Shown here piece by piece: positions 53,660 to 61,893 of a stretch of 63,712 nt of DNA. The DNA is from Olivibacter sitiensis DSM 17696 (GTDB lineage: Bacteria; Bacteroidota; Bacteroidia; Sphingobacteriales; Sphingobacteriaceae). The stretch's first letter is position 1. Each line of letters starts with the position of its first letter. The notes below the pieces were generated by a model that saw nothing but the letters and a program-made list of their open reading frames with translations, ran no database searches and had not been told where the DNA came from. Both the position numbers and the translations under genes were made by a program. The stretch lies in assembly GCF_000427965.1 (NCBI RefSeq), contig NZ_ATZA01000033.1:1-63712 (forward strand). Reading direction: 5' to 3'.

Positions 53660-55045
53660 ATGACACTCATAAAAAGCATATCCGGAATACGGGGAACGAT
53701 AGGAGGAAAAATAGGAGAGGGGCTCAGCCCGTTAGATGTCGTGAAGTTTTCCGCTGCCTATGGGCACATTGTCACCGAAAGGACAGGCATAAAAAAAATT
53801 GTAGTGGGCAGAGATGCCCGTCTATCTGGTCCCATGATACTCCGTCTGGTAGTTTCTACCTTGCAGGCGCTGGGAATAGAGGTGGTCGATTTGGGGCTGT
53901 CTACTACGCCCACCGTGGAATTGGCGGTGCCCATGGAAAAGGCCGCTGGAGGGATCATCCTAACGGCAAGCCACAACCCGGCACAGTGGAATGCCTTGAA
54001 ATTGCTCAACGATACGGGTGAGTTCATCAGTGATGCAGATGGGAAAGCTGTACTGGCATTGGCCGAGGAGATGGATTTTGACTTTGCGGATATCCATGGT
54101 TTGGGGACATGGGTGGAGGATAATAGCTATCTGCAGAAACACATTGACGAGGTGCTGGACCTTGATACCGTTGATGCAGCAGCTATTGCTGCTGCGGATT
54201 TTTCCATTGTCGTAGACGCGGTCAATTCCAGTGGAGGAATATTTGTGCCCGCCCTATTGGAAGCATTGGGCGTAAACGTCATTCATAAGATTCATTGCGA
54301 ACCTACTGGCAACTTTCAGCACAATCCGGAGCCTTTGGCAGAAAACCTGACCGACTTGGCAAAGGCGGTTGTGGAGCAAGGGGCTTCTTTGGGCATTGCC
54401 GTAGATCCAGATGTAGATAGGTTGTGCTTCATGATGGAAAACGGAGAGCTCTTTGGAGAGGAATATACCTTAGTGGCAGTGGCAGACTATGTATTGGAAC
54501 AAACAGGTGGAGGCAACACGGTGTCCAACCTGTCATCGACAAGGGCATTGCGGGATGTGACCGAAAAGCATGGCGGGCAATATTTCGCTGCCGCAGTAGG
54601 AGAGGTAAATGTAGTAGCCAAGATGAAAGAGGTAAATGCCGTGATAGGGGGAGAAGGAAACGGAGGCGTTATCTATCCTGCCACACACTATGGACGAGAT
54701 GCCCTAGCCGGTATCGGCGTATTCCTGACACTTTTGGCAAAAAGGGGAGTTTCCATCTCTGAGCTAAAAAAAACTTACCCAGCTTATTTCATGTCCAAGA
54801 ACAAGATCAATCTGACGCCAACGTTGGATATCGATGGGCTTTTGAGCAAAATGGAAGAAAAATATGTCCACGTGCCGCATAGTAATATAGACGGATTGAA
54901 AATCGATTTTAAGGATTCGTGGGTGCACTTGAGGAAATCAAATACAGAGCCGATTATCAGGGTATATACCGAAGCAACCAGCCAAGAAAAAGCCGACGAT
55001 TTAGCCGAACGGATTATTTTGGAGATCAGGGCGATTATTGATTGA
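53660..55045 (+). CDS. glmM: Phosphoglucosamine mutase-family enzyme
   Basis: A 461-residue alpha-phosphohexomutase. It shows SISGIRGTIGG at the N-terminus, the phosphoserine loop LTASHNPAQWNALK, the metal-binding loop DPDVDRL, the sugar-binding GGEGNGGVIYP and the phosphate-binding KSNTEPIIRVYTE. It interconverts glucosamine 6- and 1-phosphate for UDP-GlcNAc, hence peptidoglycan and LPS. The ATG at 53660 is chosen because upstream codons are not family-like. GlmM rather than PgcA/ManB is favoured by family resemblance in Bacteroidota. Confidence 0.88.
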   Translation: MTLIKSISGIRGTIGGKIGEGLSPLDVVKFSAAYGHIVTERTGIKKIVVGRDARLSGPMILRLVVSTLQALGIEVVDLGLSTTPTVELAVPMEKAAGGIILTASHNPAQWNALKLLNDTGEFISDADGKAVLALAEEMDFDFADIHGLGTWVEDNSYLQKHIDEVLDLDTVDAAAIAAADFSIVVDAVNSSGGIFVPALLEALGVNVIHKIHCEPTGNFQHNPEPLAENLTDLAKAVVEQGASLGIAVDPDVDRLCFMMENGELFGEEYTLVAVADYVLEQTGGGNTVSNLSSTRALRDVTEKHGGQYFAAAVGEVNVVAKMKEVNAVIGGEGNGGVIYPATHYGRDALAGIGVFLTLLAKRGVSISELKKTYPAYFMSKNKINLTPTLDIDGLLSKMEEKYVHVPHSNIDGLKIDFKDSWVHLRKSNTEPIIRVYTEATSQEKADDLAERIILEIRAIID

Positions 55046-55085
55046 TTGGTCATTGGTTTATTATCGGGATGTAAAATATTATGCC

Positions 55086-55140
55086 CGTACCAAGCTTTAG
55101 TCTCTCAGCTTTGGTCTTTCGGCTTTATCTTTTTAATTTT
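55086..55140. repeat. Degenerate CTTTAGTCTCTC-type tandem repeat
   Basis: Three imperfect copies of a unit like AGCTTTAGTCTCTC (cAAGCTTTAGTCTCTCAG, CTTTGGTCTTTCGG, CTTTATC) precede the cysteine-desulfurase gene. A similar pair stands at about 9669-9693. Confidence 0.45.
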
Positions 55141-55158
55141 GTTTTTTTAATCGGAATC

Positions 55159-56295
55159 ATGCGAATATATCTAGATAATGCGGCCACTACGTCGATAGAT
55201 CCCACTGTCCTTGCCGAGATGGTACTAGTGATGCAAGAGCATTATGGAAATCCAAGCTCCATCCATGCGGATGGAAGAAAGGTACGAACCCTTGTTGAAC
55301 AGGCCCGTAAAAAAGTGGCGTCCCTTTTGAATGTATCTCCCGCGGAGATTTTCTTTACTTCTGGAGGCACTGAAGCAGATAATATGGCAATAAGGCGTGG
55401 TGTGCTTGACTATGGCATTACACATGCTATCAGCTCACCGTTAGAACATCATGCGGTTTTACATACCTTAGAAAAGCTCCAGGATGACGGGCATATCAAG
55501 CTGAGCTTGCTTGATGTAGATGATAAAGGCCATATAGATGTTGAGCAGCTAGAAGATTTGTTGAAGAATAATGATCGCACTTTTGTTTCGTTGATGCATG
55601 CCAATAATGAAGTAGGCACTTTGACGGATATTGCACTTATATCAGAAATTTGCAGGAAATATGATGCTATTTTCCATAGCGATACCGTACAGACAATGGG
55701 GCACTTTGTACATGATTTTAGCGCATTGAATGTTGCTTTTGCCACAGGTGCTGCCCATAAGTTCCATGGGCCTAAAGGTGTAGGATTTTTATATGTCAAT
55801 CATCAGTATAAGATCAACCCCCTTATCTACGGCGGTGCACAAGAGCGCAATATGCGTGGTGGTACGGAAAATGTGTACGGGATAGTGGGCTTGGCAAAGG
55901 CGCTTGAGCTCGCCTATGCCCATATGGATGAGCACAGGAAACATATTCAAGGGTTGAAAGACTATATGCGCCATGAGCTGCTTCAATCCATTCCGGGCAT
56001 CAGCATCAATGGGGAGCAAGATCCAGACCATAGTTTGTACACGGTTTTGAATGTCTCGTTTCCAGAGATGGAAATGGCGGATATGTTGCTGTTCAACTTG
56101 GATATAGCGGGGATTTCTGCCTCTGGAGGCAGCGCCTGTAGTTCCGGTTCAAACATAGGTTCGCATGTGCTGCATGCCATGGGGATAGATAAAAATAGAC
56201 CATCCGTACGTTTCTCGTTCAGTAGAAGCAATACAAAGGAAGAGATAGATGTGGTCGTCTCAAAATTGAAAGAGCTCTGCCTAGAGAAGGTCTGA
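55159..56295 (+). CDS. Cysteine desulfurase (NifS/IscS family)
   Basis: A 378-residue PLP enzyme. M-R-I-Y-L-D-N-A-A-T-T opens the protein; FTSGGTEADN, H-H-A-V, HSDTVQTMGHF, the PLP lysine in GAAHKFHGPKG, and the catalytic cysteine in SGGSACSSGS follow. It takes sulfur from cysteine for Fe-S clusters and thiolated tRNA. The start at 55159 is chosen because the 26 upstream codons of the frame fall in repeat-like DNA. It is not adjacent to iscU or sufBCD. Confidence 0.93.
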   Translation: MRIYLDNAATTSIDPTVLAEMVLVMQEHYGNPSSIHADGRKVRTLVEQARKKVASLLNVSPAEIFFTSGGTEADNMAIRRGVLDYGITHAISSPLEHHAVLHTLEKLQDDGHIKLSLLDVDDKGHIDVEQLEDLLKNNDRTFVSLMHANNEVGTLTDIALISEICRKYDAIFHSDTVQTMGHFVHDFSALNVAFATGAAHKFHGPKGVGFLYVNHQYKINPLIYGGAQERNMRGGTENVYGIVGLAKALELAYAHMDEHRKHIQGLKDYMRHELLQSIPGISINGEQDPDHSLYTVLNVSFPEMEMADMLLFNLDIAGISASGGSACSSGSNIGSHVLHAMGIDKNRPSVRFSFSRSNTKEEIDVVVSKLKELCLEKV

Positions 56296-56363
56296 TCCCA
56301 GCAAAGCAAACTTTTTGCCTTCAGAGATGTTGCTTAAGTACATCATCAATTGAAAAACATTAG

Positions 56364-56370
56364 AAGGAGG
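56364..56370 (+). promoter_or_regulatory. Strong Shine-Dalgarno before the 66-residue gene
   Basis: AAGGAGG, eight bases before the ATG at 56379, is a near-perfect anti-16S match and supports the small frame as a real gene. Confidence 0.65.
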
Positions 56371-56378
56371 GTAAAAAC

Positions 56379-56579
56379 ATGAGTGATCAAGTGAAATATG
56401 CGAAGGACGAAGCACAGAAAAAGGCGCTAAGTCCTGAGAATAAGAAAAAGGAAGAAGACAAAAAGAATGACGATCCGGCATTGATTCAGGATGTCATTGA
56501 TAGCAAGGACAGCTTTACGGAGCGCCCCCATAAAAGGACACATGTGCGTTCCGAAGATTCCACACCTGATACAATATAG
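56379..56579 (+). CDS. Small hydrophilic protein (66 residues)
   Basis: The product is unfolded-looking and rich in Lys, Asp and Glu (MSDQVKYAKDEAQKKALSPE...KKKEEDKKNDDP...PHKRTHVRSEDSTPDTI). No domain or family is recognised. A strong Shine-Dalgarno and a downstream terminator argue it is a real gene, expressed on its own or with the cysteine desulfurase gene 83 bases upstream. Possible roles are a stress-type or regulatory peptide, but nothing in the sequence decides this. Confidence 0.65.
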   Translation: MSDQVKYAKDEAQKKALSPENKKKEEDKKNDDPALIQDVIDSKDSFTERPHKRTHVRSEDSTPDTI

Positions 56580-56588
56580 ACTTTGTGT

Positions 56589-56636
56589 CAGTAAAAAAGG
56601 GTTGCTTTTCAAAAGAAAAGCAACCCTTTTTTACTG
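56589..56636. terminator. Strong bidirectional terminator
   Basis: A perfect 22-base stem (arms 56589-56610 and 56615-56636, loop AAAA) contains A and T runs at both ends. It stands 10 bases past the small gene and 57 bases beyond the accD stop on the other strand. Confidence 0.87.
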
Positions 56637-56692
56637 AGCTAGCATCCATGTACTCACTGGTAAGAAAAGGTTAGTCATTGATGATTTAATCA

Positions 56693-57535
56693 TTAACTAA
56701 CATGTTTAAGAAAAGTACTTATTTTATGTTTCATTTGTCTCCTATCTACGATAAAGTCCAAGAAGCCGTGTTCCAGTACAAATTCGGCCGTTTGAAAACC
56801 TTTAGGCAAATCCTTTTTAATCGTTTCCTTGATGACCCTTGGACCCGCAAAACCAATTAAGGAGCCAGGTTCACTGATGTTGATATCTCCCAGCATCGCA
56901 TAAGAAGCGGTGACTCCACCAGTGGTGGGATCCGTAAGGAGCGATACATAAGGCAATTTTGCTTCGCTAAGTAGGGCAAGCTTGGCCGATGTCTTGGCCA
57001 TTTGCATCAATGAGAATGCCGCTTCCATCATACGTGCGCCGCCAGATTTGGAAATAAGGAGAAAAGGAAGCTTATTTTTGATGCAGTAATCAATAGATCG
57101 AGCAATTTTCTCTCCTACCACAGAGCCCATGGACCCACCTATAAACGTAAAGTCCATACAGGCTATGACTAATTCTTTGCCTTCCATTTTACCATGCGCG
57201 CAACGGATAGCATCATTCAATCCAGTTTTGGCGTGGCTTTCTGCAATACGCTCGGGGTATGGTTTTGTATCTACGAAATGGAGCGGATCTCCAGAGGTAA
57301 GGTTAGCAAACAGTTCCGTGTATTCGTTTTCATCGAAAAGAATGGAAAAATAGGCTTCAGAACCAATCCGTATGTGGTAACCGCAGTATTGGCAGACATA
57401 TTTGCTTTCTATTTGTTCTGATTTCAATAGAGGTTTTTTGCAAGATGGGCATTTGTTCCATAGCCCATCAGGAGCCTCTTTTTTATTTTGTGTTTCCGTG
57501 CTGATACCGGCACGCTCTCGTTTAAACCAAGCCAT
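56693..57535 (-). CDS. accD: Acetyl-CoA carboxylase carboxyltransferase subunit beta
   Basis: A 280-residue AccD. The N-terminal zinc ribbon has four cysteines (C29, C32, C48, C51; CPSCKKP...CQYCGYH). The crotonase-type core shows [32 protein letters not shown] and [12 protein letters not shown]. With AccA it forms the carboxyltransferase that makes malonyl-CoA. TTACTTTGC just upstream on the minus strand (about 57558-57566) is one base off the -7 consensus. It has its own terminator. Confidence 0.96.
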   Translation of the reverse strand: MAWFKRERAGISTETQNKKEAPDGLWNKCPSCKKPLLKSEQIESKYVCQYCGYHIRIGSEAYFSILFDENEYTELFANLTSGDPLHFVDTKPYPERIAESHAKTGLNDAIRCAHGKMEGKELVIACMDFTFIGGSMGSVVGEKIARSIDYCIKNKLPFLLISKSGGARMMEAAFSLMQMAKTSAKLALLSEAKLPYVSLLTDPTTGGVTASYAMLGDINISEPGSLIGFAGPRVIKETIKKDLPKGFQTAEFVLEHGFLDFIVDRRQMKHKISTFLKHVS

Positions 57536-57624
57536 TCACAATAATTTGTTGTCCGTGCAAAGTAACAAAAAATTGTCCATACCTGTAGTATATCCCCCAC
57601 AATAATGATGGCGGTGTTTGATGC

Positions 57625-58338
57625 CTAGTCTGTTTTGCCGTTACATTGACCAATATAGTTCGCAAGGTCTGCTAGATCATCAAGTTCTATGGTTGCCGGC
57701 GTGGTGACTGTTTCAGGCTCCCAGGGAGTCACGTTGAGCCAAGCGGTTTGGCAGCCTAGGGACATAGCCGGAGCCATATCCTTGGAATAGGAATCGCCGA
57801 CTACAATGCATTCATCGCCTTCTAGGCCCAATTGTGTCAGTCCCAGCGCAAATATCTCCGGATTGGGCTTACGAACCCCAGCCTTGGCCGACTCGACCAC
57901 TGCTAGAAAAAGATCCGATAGCTTAAATTCACGGAGTACTTCATCTATATTGCCATAGAAATTGGATACCAAAACGATCGGATACTGTTTGGAAAGGCTC
58001 TCCACGACGGGACCGGTTTTTCTGATGGTGTCCAGTACCAGCCTATAGCAATCTTCCACAATATGAAGGATCTTTCTCTTGTCTAGTTCTTGACCCTTTT
58101 GAATTAGAAAGGCAAATTGCTCTCGCACCTTGATGTAGAGCACATCAAAGAAATTATGGTGCTCTAGGACCAGCAGTTTTGTGGCCAAGGTCCTTTCCCC
58201 ATGTACGTAGGCCGTGTAGAACTGCTCCTTACTGACAGGTATTTCGTTTTTTTTGTACATGCTCCATAGTACATGTGCCCAATGAACACCATTGGTATCA
58301 ATGGTGCCGCCATAATCCATGATTATACCTTTAATCAT
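57625..58338 (-). CDS. HAD-superfamily protein with altered motif I
   Basis: A 237-residue HAD protein. Motif I reads DYGGT (D8), where phosphatases have DxDGT, so the second aspartate is glycine. Motif II (VLVSNF), a lysine (KAGVRKPNPEIF) and motif IV (GDSYSKDMAPA) are present. The cap domain (about 15-110) is helical. It may not be a phosphatase; the nucleophile D8 is kept. It is the last of five tightly spaced minus-strand genes and overlaps the flippase-like gene by eight bases. Confidence 0.85.
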   Translation of the reverse strand: MIKGIIMDYGGTIDTNGVHWAHVLWSMYKKNEIPVSKEQFYTAYVHGERTLATKLLVLEHHNFFDVLYIKVREQFAFLIQKGQELDKRKILHIVEDCYRLVLDTIRKTGPVVESLSKQYPIVLVSNFYGNIDEVLREFKLSDLFLAVVESAKAGVRKPNPEIFALGLTQLGLEGDECIVVGDSYSKDMAPAMSLGCQTAWLNVTPWEPETVTTPATIELDDLADLANYIGQCNGKTD

Positions 58339-59338
58339 ATGTTAAATCTTTATTTCTACGTTTCAAAGCAATAAGGAGAAGACCTATGCCTATCCATACC
58401 AATTCGCGGATACGAACTACAACTCCTATCAATAATCCCAAGGCGGACGTAAATCCCACACTTTTCAGGGCCAATGCCAACCCGCCTTCGCGCACACCTA
58501 GCTGCATGGGGAAGAAGAAGGCTGCATTAGCCAAAAGCGATGAACCGGAGCTGACCAGCAAGGCCTGCAATATGCTCATATCGGCAGACAAGGCATTGGC
58601 GGTGAAATAAATCTCGGCACAGCTCACGATGCGTGCAAAAAATTCCCACCACAGGGAAGCATAGAATTGCTTTTTCCTATCTCCATAGAATGCCCTAATT
58701 TGCTCATCTATATTATTTAACGTTTCGAAATGCTCCTCTTCAAATGCAGCCAGTTTTTTTCCCACCCAAGGAAGCCTCTTGAGGTATTTGAAGCTTTGAA
58801 GGGTAAATCCATTGCGATAAATAAGCACAAACCAATAGCATAATAGTAAACCAAGTAGGAATATAGCCACGAAGACTATGTGCATATAGGTGCTGAGGTC
58901 TACGATGGCTATCAAAAAGATAATGGAAACCAACCAGAATACGACATGGGAAAACATGTGCATCAGACTGTATAGCAATACAGATGAACTGGCTTTTTCG
59001 ATGCCCAGCTTAGGCTTCAATTCCATGATGCGATAGGGCTCGCCGCCTAAGGCAATAAACGGAGTGATGTAATTGATAATATAGCCTGTAATGGTAACGT
59101 AGAGAATACTTCCGAAAGGTAGTTTGGTACTAGGATCCTTAGGTTCGTGGATGACTTGATTAAAAGCAATGGCATTACAGATATATACCAATAGCCAACT
59201 CCCTATAATGACTACAAACCACCAACCTATCTGCTTGACGCTGCTGGAGATTGTGCCCCAGCCCAAACTGTGGGTCATATAACCCAACGTCAGTAGACCG
59301 ATGGCAAAAAAAAGTACTTTATACAGTTTTGCCTTCAT
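58331..59338 (-). CDS. LPG-synthase-TM / flippase-like membrane protein (UPF0104)
   Basis: A 335-residue protein with about eight membrane helices. The lysylphosphatidylglycerol synthase TM (AglD-like) family is indicated by N-Y-I-T-P-F-I-A-L-G-G-E-P-Y-R, FFPMQLGVREGGLALAL and the overall topology. No aminoacyl-transferase domain is fused, so the role is more likely lipid translocation or transport than aminoacylation. It overlaps the CDP-alcohol phosphatidyltransferase gene by 20 bases and the HAD gene by 8. Confidence 0.88.
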   Translation of the reverse strand: MKAKLYKVLFFAIGLLTLGYMTHSLGWGTISSSVKQIGWWFVVIIGSWLLVYICNAIAFNQVIHEPKDPSTKLPFGSILYVTITGYIINYITPFIALGGEPYRIMELKPKLGIEKASSSVLLYSLMHMFSHVVFWLVSIIFLIAIVDLSTYMHIVFVAIFLLGLLLCYWFVLIYRNGFTLQSFKYLKRLPWVGKKLAAFEEEHFETLNNIDEQIRAFYGDRKKQFYASLWWEFFARIVSCAEIYFTANALSADMSILQALLVSSGSSLLANAAFFFPMQLGVREGGLALALKSVGFTSALGLLIGVVVRIRELVWIGIGLLLIALKRRNKDLTYD

Positions 59339-60254
59339 GCGTAGCTTCAGTGTACCTTCCTTTTGTCAATGCCTCATAAAAATGACTGCTCACTTTTTCC
59401 TGCTCTCTGCACATGTAGATGAGTATGGGGTTCAACACCAATAGATCAAAAAAGAAATAAATCCATGCCTGATCGATGAATAGCCATAAAAATAGGAAGA
59501 TGACACGGGTATTGAATTGCACAATGTTTGTATATTTCATCAAGGGCCTGTTCATGACCCTGAAATCGGTGATCAGATCTTGTGGCAGGGTAGACTGGCC
59601 AAACACCGACTTTACTTTTGACAAAAATAACTGTAACTTGGGAGATAAGCGCTCCTGCAAGGCCGTATAGTTCATATAGCCTCGGGCCACAAATCTTTTA
59701 AATACCCCTTTGGTGTTCTTATAATCTTCGGCTAGGTCTGTGGTGTTATCCAGCTCGCTCCCTATCTTTCCCTTGATGAAGAACAAGTGTACATTTCGAT
59801 AGTAATCTGCCATGGCCGATTGGAACACATGCGATACACCTGCGGCTATGCCAAACAACCAGATCCAGGCACTCCAACCTTGATCCATACTTCTCAAGCA
59901 GATGGCAATGTGAATGGATGCAAACCAAAAATCCCCGGCAAACCCATCCAAGATACGGCCAAATCTACTTTTATTATCGGTAAGCCTGGCCAATTGCCCG
60001 TCGGCACTGTCTAGTGAGTTGGCAAATACCAGCAATAACATACCCAATACGTTCAGTGAAAGCGACTGGGGATAGAACAATACGCCTGCACCTATACCGA
60101 AAAATATGCTGATGATGGTGACCGCATTTGGCGTCAATCCCACTTTTTGGCAAAAGAGGGCAATACGATAACCTATGGGCCTATAAAAATAGATATCTAT
60201 CTTTTCTTCTGTATCGTTGGATTTGAAGGTTTGTTCTAGTGTCAGTTTAGGCAT
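59319..60254 (-). CDS. CDP-alcohol phosphatidyltransferase
   Basis: A 311-residue membrane enzyme. The CDP-OH-P motif begins D-S-A-D-G-Q-L-A-R (D82, D85, G86, A89, R90), with G99 and D103. The fourth aspartate, expected at 107, is glycine (F-A-G-D), and the next residue is aspartate, so the site is shifted by one. Members join an alcohol phosphate from a CDP carrier to a second alcohol to make a phosphodiester. A long C-terminal part (about 170-311) carries further helices. It lies between the ATP-grasp gene (overlap 8) and the flippase-like gene (overlap 20). Confidence 0.88.
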   Translation of the reverse strand: MPKLTLEQTFKSNDTEEKIDIYFYRPIGYRIALFCQKVGLTPNAVTIISIFFGIGAGVLFYPQSLSLNVLGMLLLVFANSLDSADGQLARLTDNKSRFGRILDGFAGDFWFASIHIAICLRSMDQGWSAWIWLFGIAAGVSHVFQSAMADYYRNVHLFFIKGKIGSELDNTTDLAEDYKNTKGVFKRFVARGYMNYTALQERLSPKLQLFLSKVKSVFGQSTLPQDLITDFRVMNRPLMKYTNIVQFNTRVIFLFLWLFIDQAWIYFFFDLLVLNPILIYMCREQEKVSSHFYEALTKGRYTEATHEGKTV

Positions 60255-61137
60255 TTTTTACTTCGTATTGGTCTTTAAGTAGGTTTGCAGTCAATATATG
60301 ATGTATACTTTGGGCAATATAGGGTGCTGCCTTTTCCCTGCAAGGGGCAAAGCTAGGCCAGTCATTCATGTCAATCAGCTTGAAGTCGCCGGAGGCATCT
60401 ACAATGGCATCGCCACCATATATGTGTACGCCTAGTACATCTGCGGCTCGTTCCGCCGTCTTTTGCAGTTTTGCCGCGTTGAACTGAAAATGGCTTGACG
60501 CTCCGTTGATCAGTTTATATTCCTGGAACTTTTGATGTTCGGCATCATAGGGGTAAAACCAATGAAAGAAATCCGTACCCTTTACACCATAGAATTTCAC
60601 CAGATCGCCCGGCAGATGTTCTGAAATGACCGCCCGCCCAATATTACGCCTATGAAATTCCTGCAACAGCTCTATGCCCTCCTGTTTGTGGGCTACAAAG
60701 GACACGTCTTCTTTATGTATAGCGTGGAAGTCTCCTCGCTTGATCCAATAACCTTTCGATTCCAATTGATCAAAAGCCTGTTCTTCATTTTGATCGGTCA
60801 CCACTGCGATGCTCTTGGGATGTGGAATGCCGTTCCTTGTCAGGTGCACCGTCATGTTTTCTCGGTAGCAGTTTTCTATTCCAAAAGCGGAATTGATGAC
60901 AGGTACGCCAGTACGTTCGATTTTTTGCAGATGCTGCAGCAGTTTCTTGCTCCTGGCCATGGTGATGATCGGCATGGCCTTTATGGGAGAAATCCTCAAA
61001 AAAGCATCTTCTTCATAATGATAGACTTGATGTCCCAACTTTTCAAGCGCACTAACGGTCAAAGAAAATACAGCCCTATCATTGCCAATATGATTTGGTG
61101 AGTACAGGTCTTTGCGTGGAATGGCAATTATTTCCAT
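60247..61137 (-). CDS. ATP-grasp family protein
   Basis: A 296-residue ATP-grasp protein. An N-terminal Rossmann-like part (about 1-95) precedes the ATP-binding halves; the metal-binding strand is AIVDASGDFKLIDMNDWPSF. It looks closest to RimK-like or inositol-phosphate-kinase-like members, but I cannot tell which. ATP-grasp enzymes ligate a carboxylate to an amine or phosphorylate alcohols; in this cluster either could decorate or activate the head group. It starts 7 bases after the nucleotidyltransferase gene and overlaps the next gene by 8. Confidence 0.82.
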   Translation of the reverse strand: MEIIAIPRKDLYSPNHIGNDRAVFSLTVSALEKLGHQVYHYEEDAFLRISPIKAMPIITMARSKKLLQHLQKIERTGVPVINSAFGIENCYRENMTVHLTRNGIPHPKSIAVVTDQNEEQAFDQLESKGYWIKRGDFHAIHKEDVSFVAHKQEGIELLQEFHRRNIGRAVISEHLPGDLVKFYGVKGTDFFHWFYPYDAEHQKFQEYKLINGASSHFQFNAAKLQKTAERAADVLGVHIYGGDAIVDASGDFKLIDMNDWPSFAPCREKAAPYIAQSIHHILTANLLKDQYEVKNA

Positions 61138-61144
61138 TATCTAC

Positions 61145-61876
61145 TTATATTTTATTTGCAATGGAAGCTCTGTTCAATTTGTTCAGAAATGCTTCGGCTA
61201 CTTTTATGTCCTTTACATGATCGATGTCTACGATTTGTGAAAAAGGATGGGCTTTTACGTGTAAGCCCTGTTCTAGTAATAAGCGCTGAAAGTTACGCAT
61301 TCTTTCCATTTTTTTGCTAATAGCGAGCTGTGCTGTGCTCAATGCCTTGCTTCTCAGGCAATAAATTCCTCCAGAAACATGTGCATAATAGGACTTGCTT
61401 TGATCGCTAAAGCCCAATATCTCCCTATTCGCATTGACACGGACATAGAGAGGCGACTCGTCATCTACAAAAGACGTCACGCCCATAAGGGCATCTACTG
61501 ATTTGTCGGATTGAAAATCCTCTATCAGGTTATGAAACTCCATTTCAGCAAAAACGGTATCCGTTGTGGTCAAACAAAGTTCGGTGATGTGCGGAAACGC
61601 GTCTAAAAGTTCACAAAGGCTATGTAGCGAGCTCACAGTGTCCTTCTTTACAATCTGGATCGGCGCGTGAACCTTCAGCTTTCGGAGCACTCTTTCCAGT
61701 TTGGGACTATGTTTGTTGATCACTACATAGATACTTTCAGCCCGCTCATCCATAAATATCCTCACCAGCCTTTCTATGAGGCTCTCCCCCTGCAAAGGAA
61801 CAAGGGGTTTGGGAAGCGTAAAGCCCTCCTTTGCGAGACGGCTGCCTTCGCCTGCAGCTATAATGCCAAATACCAT
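61145..61876 (-). CDS. Sugar- or polyol-phosphate nucleotidyltransferase
   Basis: A 243-residue NTP-transferase. The pyrophosphorylase signature is GIIAAGEGSRLAKEG...PKPLVPLQG; the metal-binding acid is in C-L-T-T-T-D-T-V-F. It resembles MobA/IPCT-like enzymes that make CDP- or other NDP-activated alcohols. The product would feed the CDP-alcohol phosphatidyltransferase two genes downstream. The gene starts 17 bases after the DUF5686 gene, at the head of the five-gene set. Confidence 0.87.
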   Translation of the reverse strand: MVFGIIAAGEGSRLAKEGFTLPKPLVPLQGESLIERLVRIFMDERAESIYVVINKHSPKLERVLRKLKVHAPIQIVKKDTVSSLHSLCELLDAFPHITELCLTTTDTVFAEMEFHNLIEDFQSDKSVDALMGVTSFVDDESPLYVRVNANREILGFSDQSKSYYAHVSGGIYCLRSKALSTAQLAISKKMERMRNFQRLLLEQGLHVKAHPFSQIVDIDHVKDIKVAEAFLNKLNRASIANKI

Positions 61877-61893
61877 TTTCTGTCTATAATCTG

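Noticed and set aside
55081-55158. Longer N-terminus for the cysteine desulfurase
   Set aside because: The 26 extra codons lie in degenerate tandem repeats; the family starts MRIYLDNAATT.
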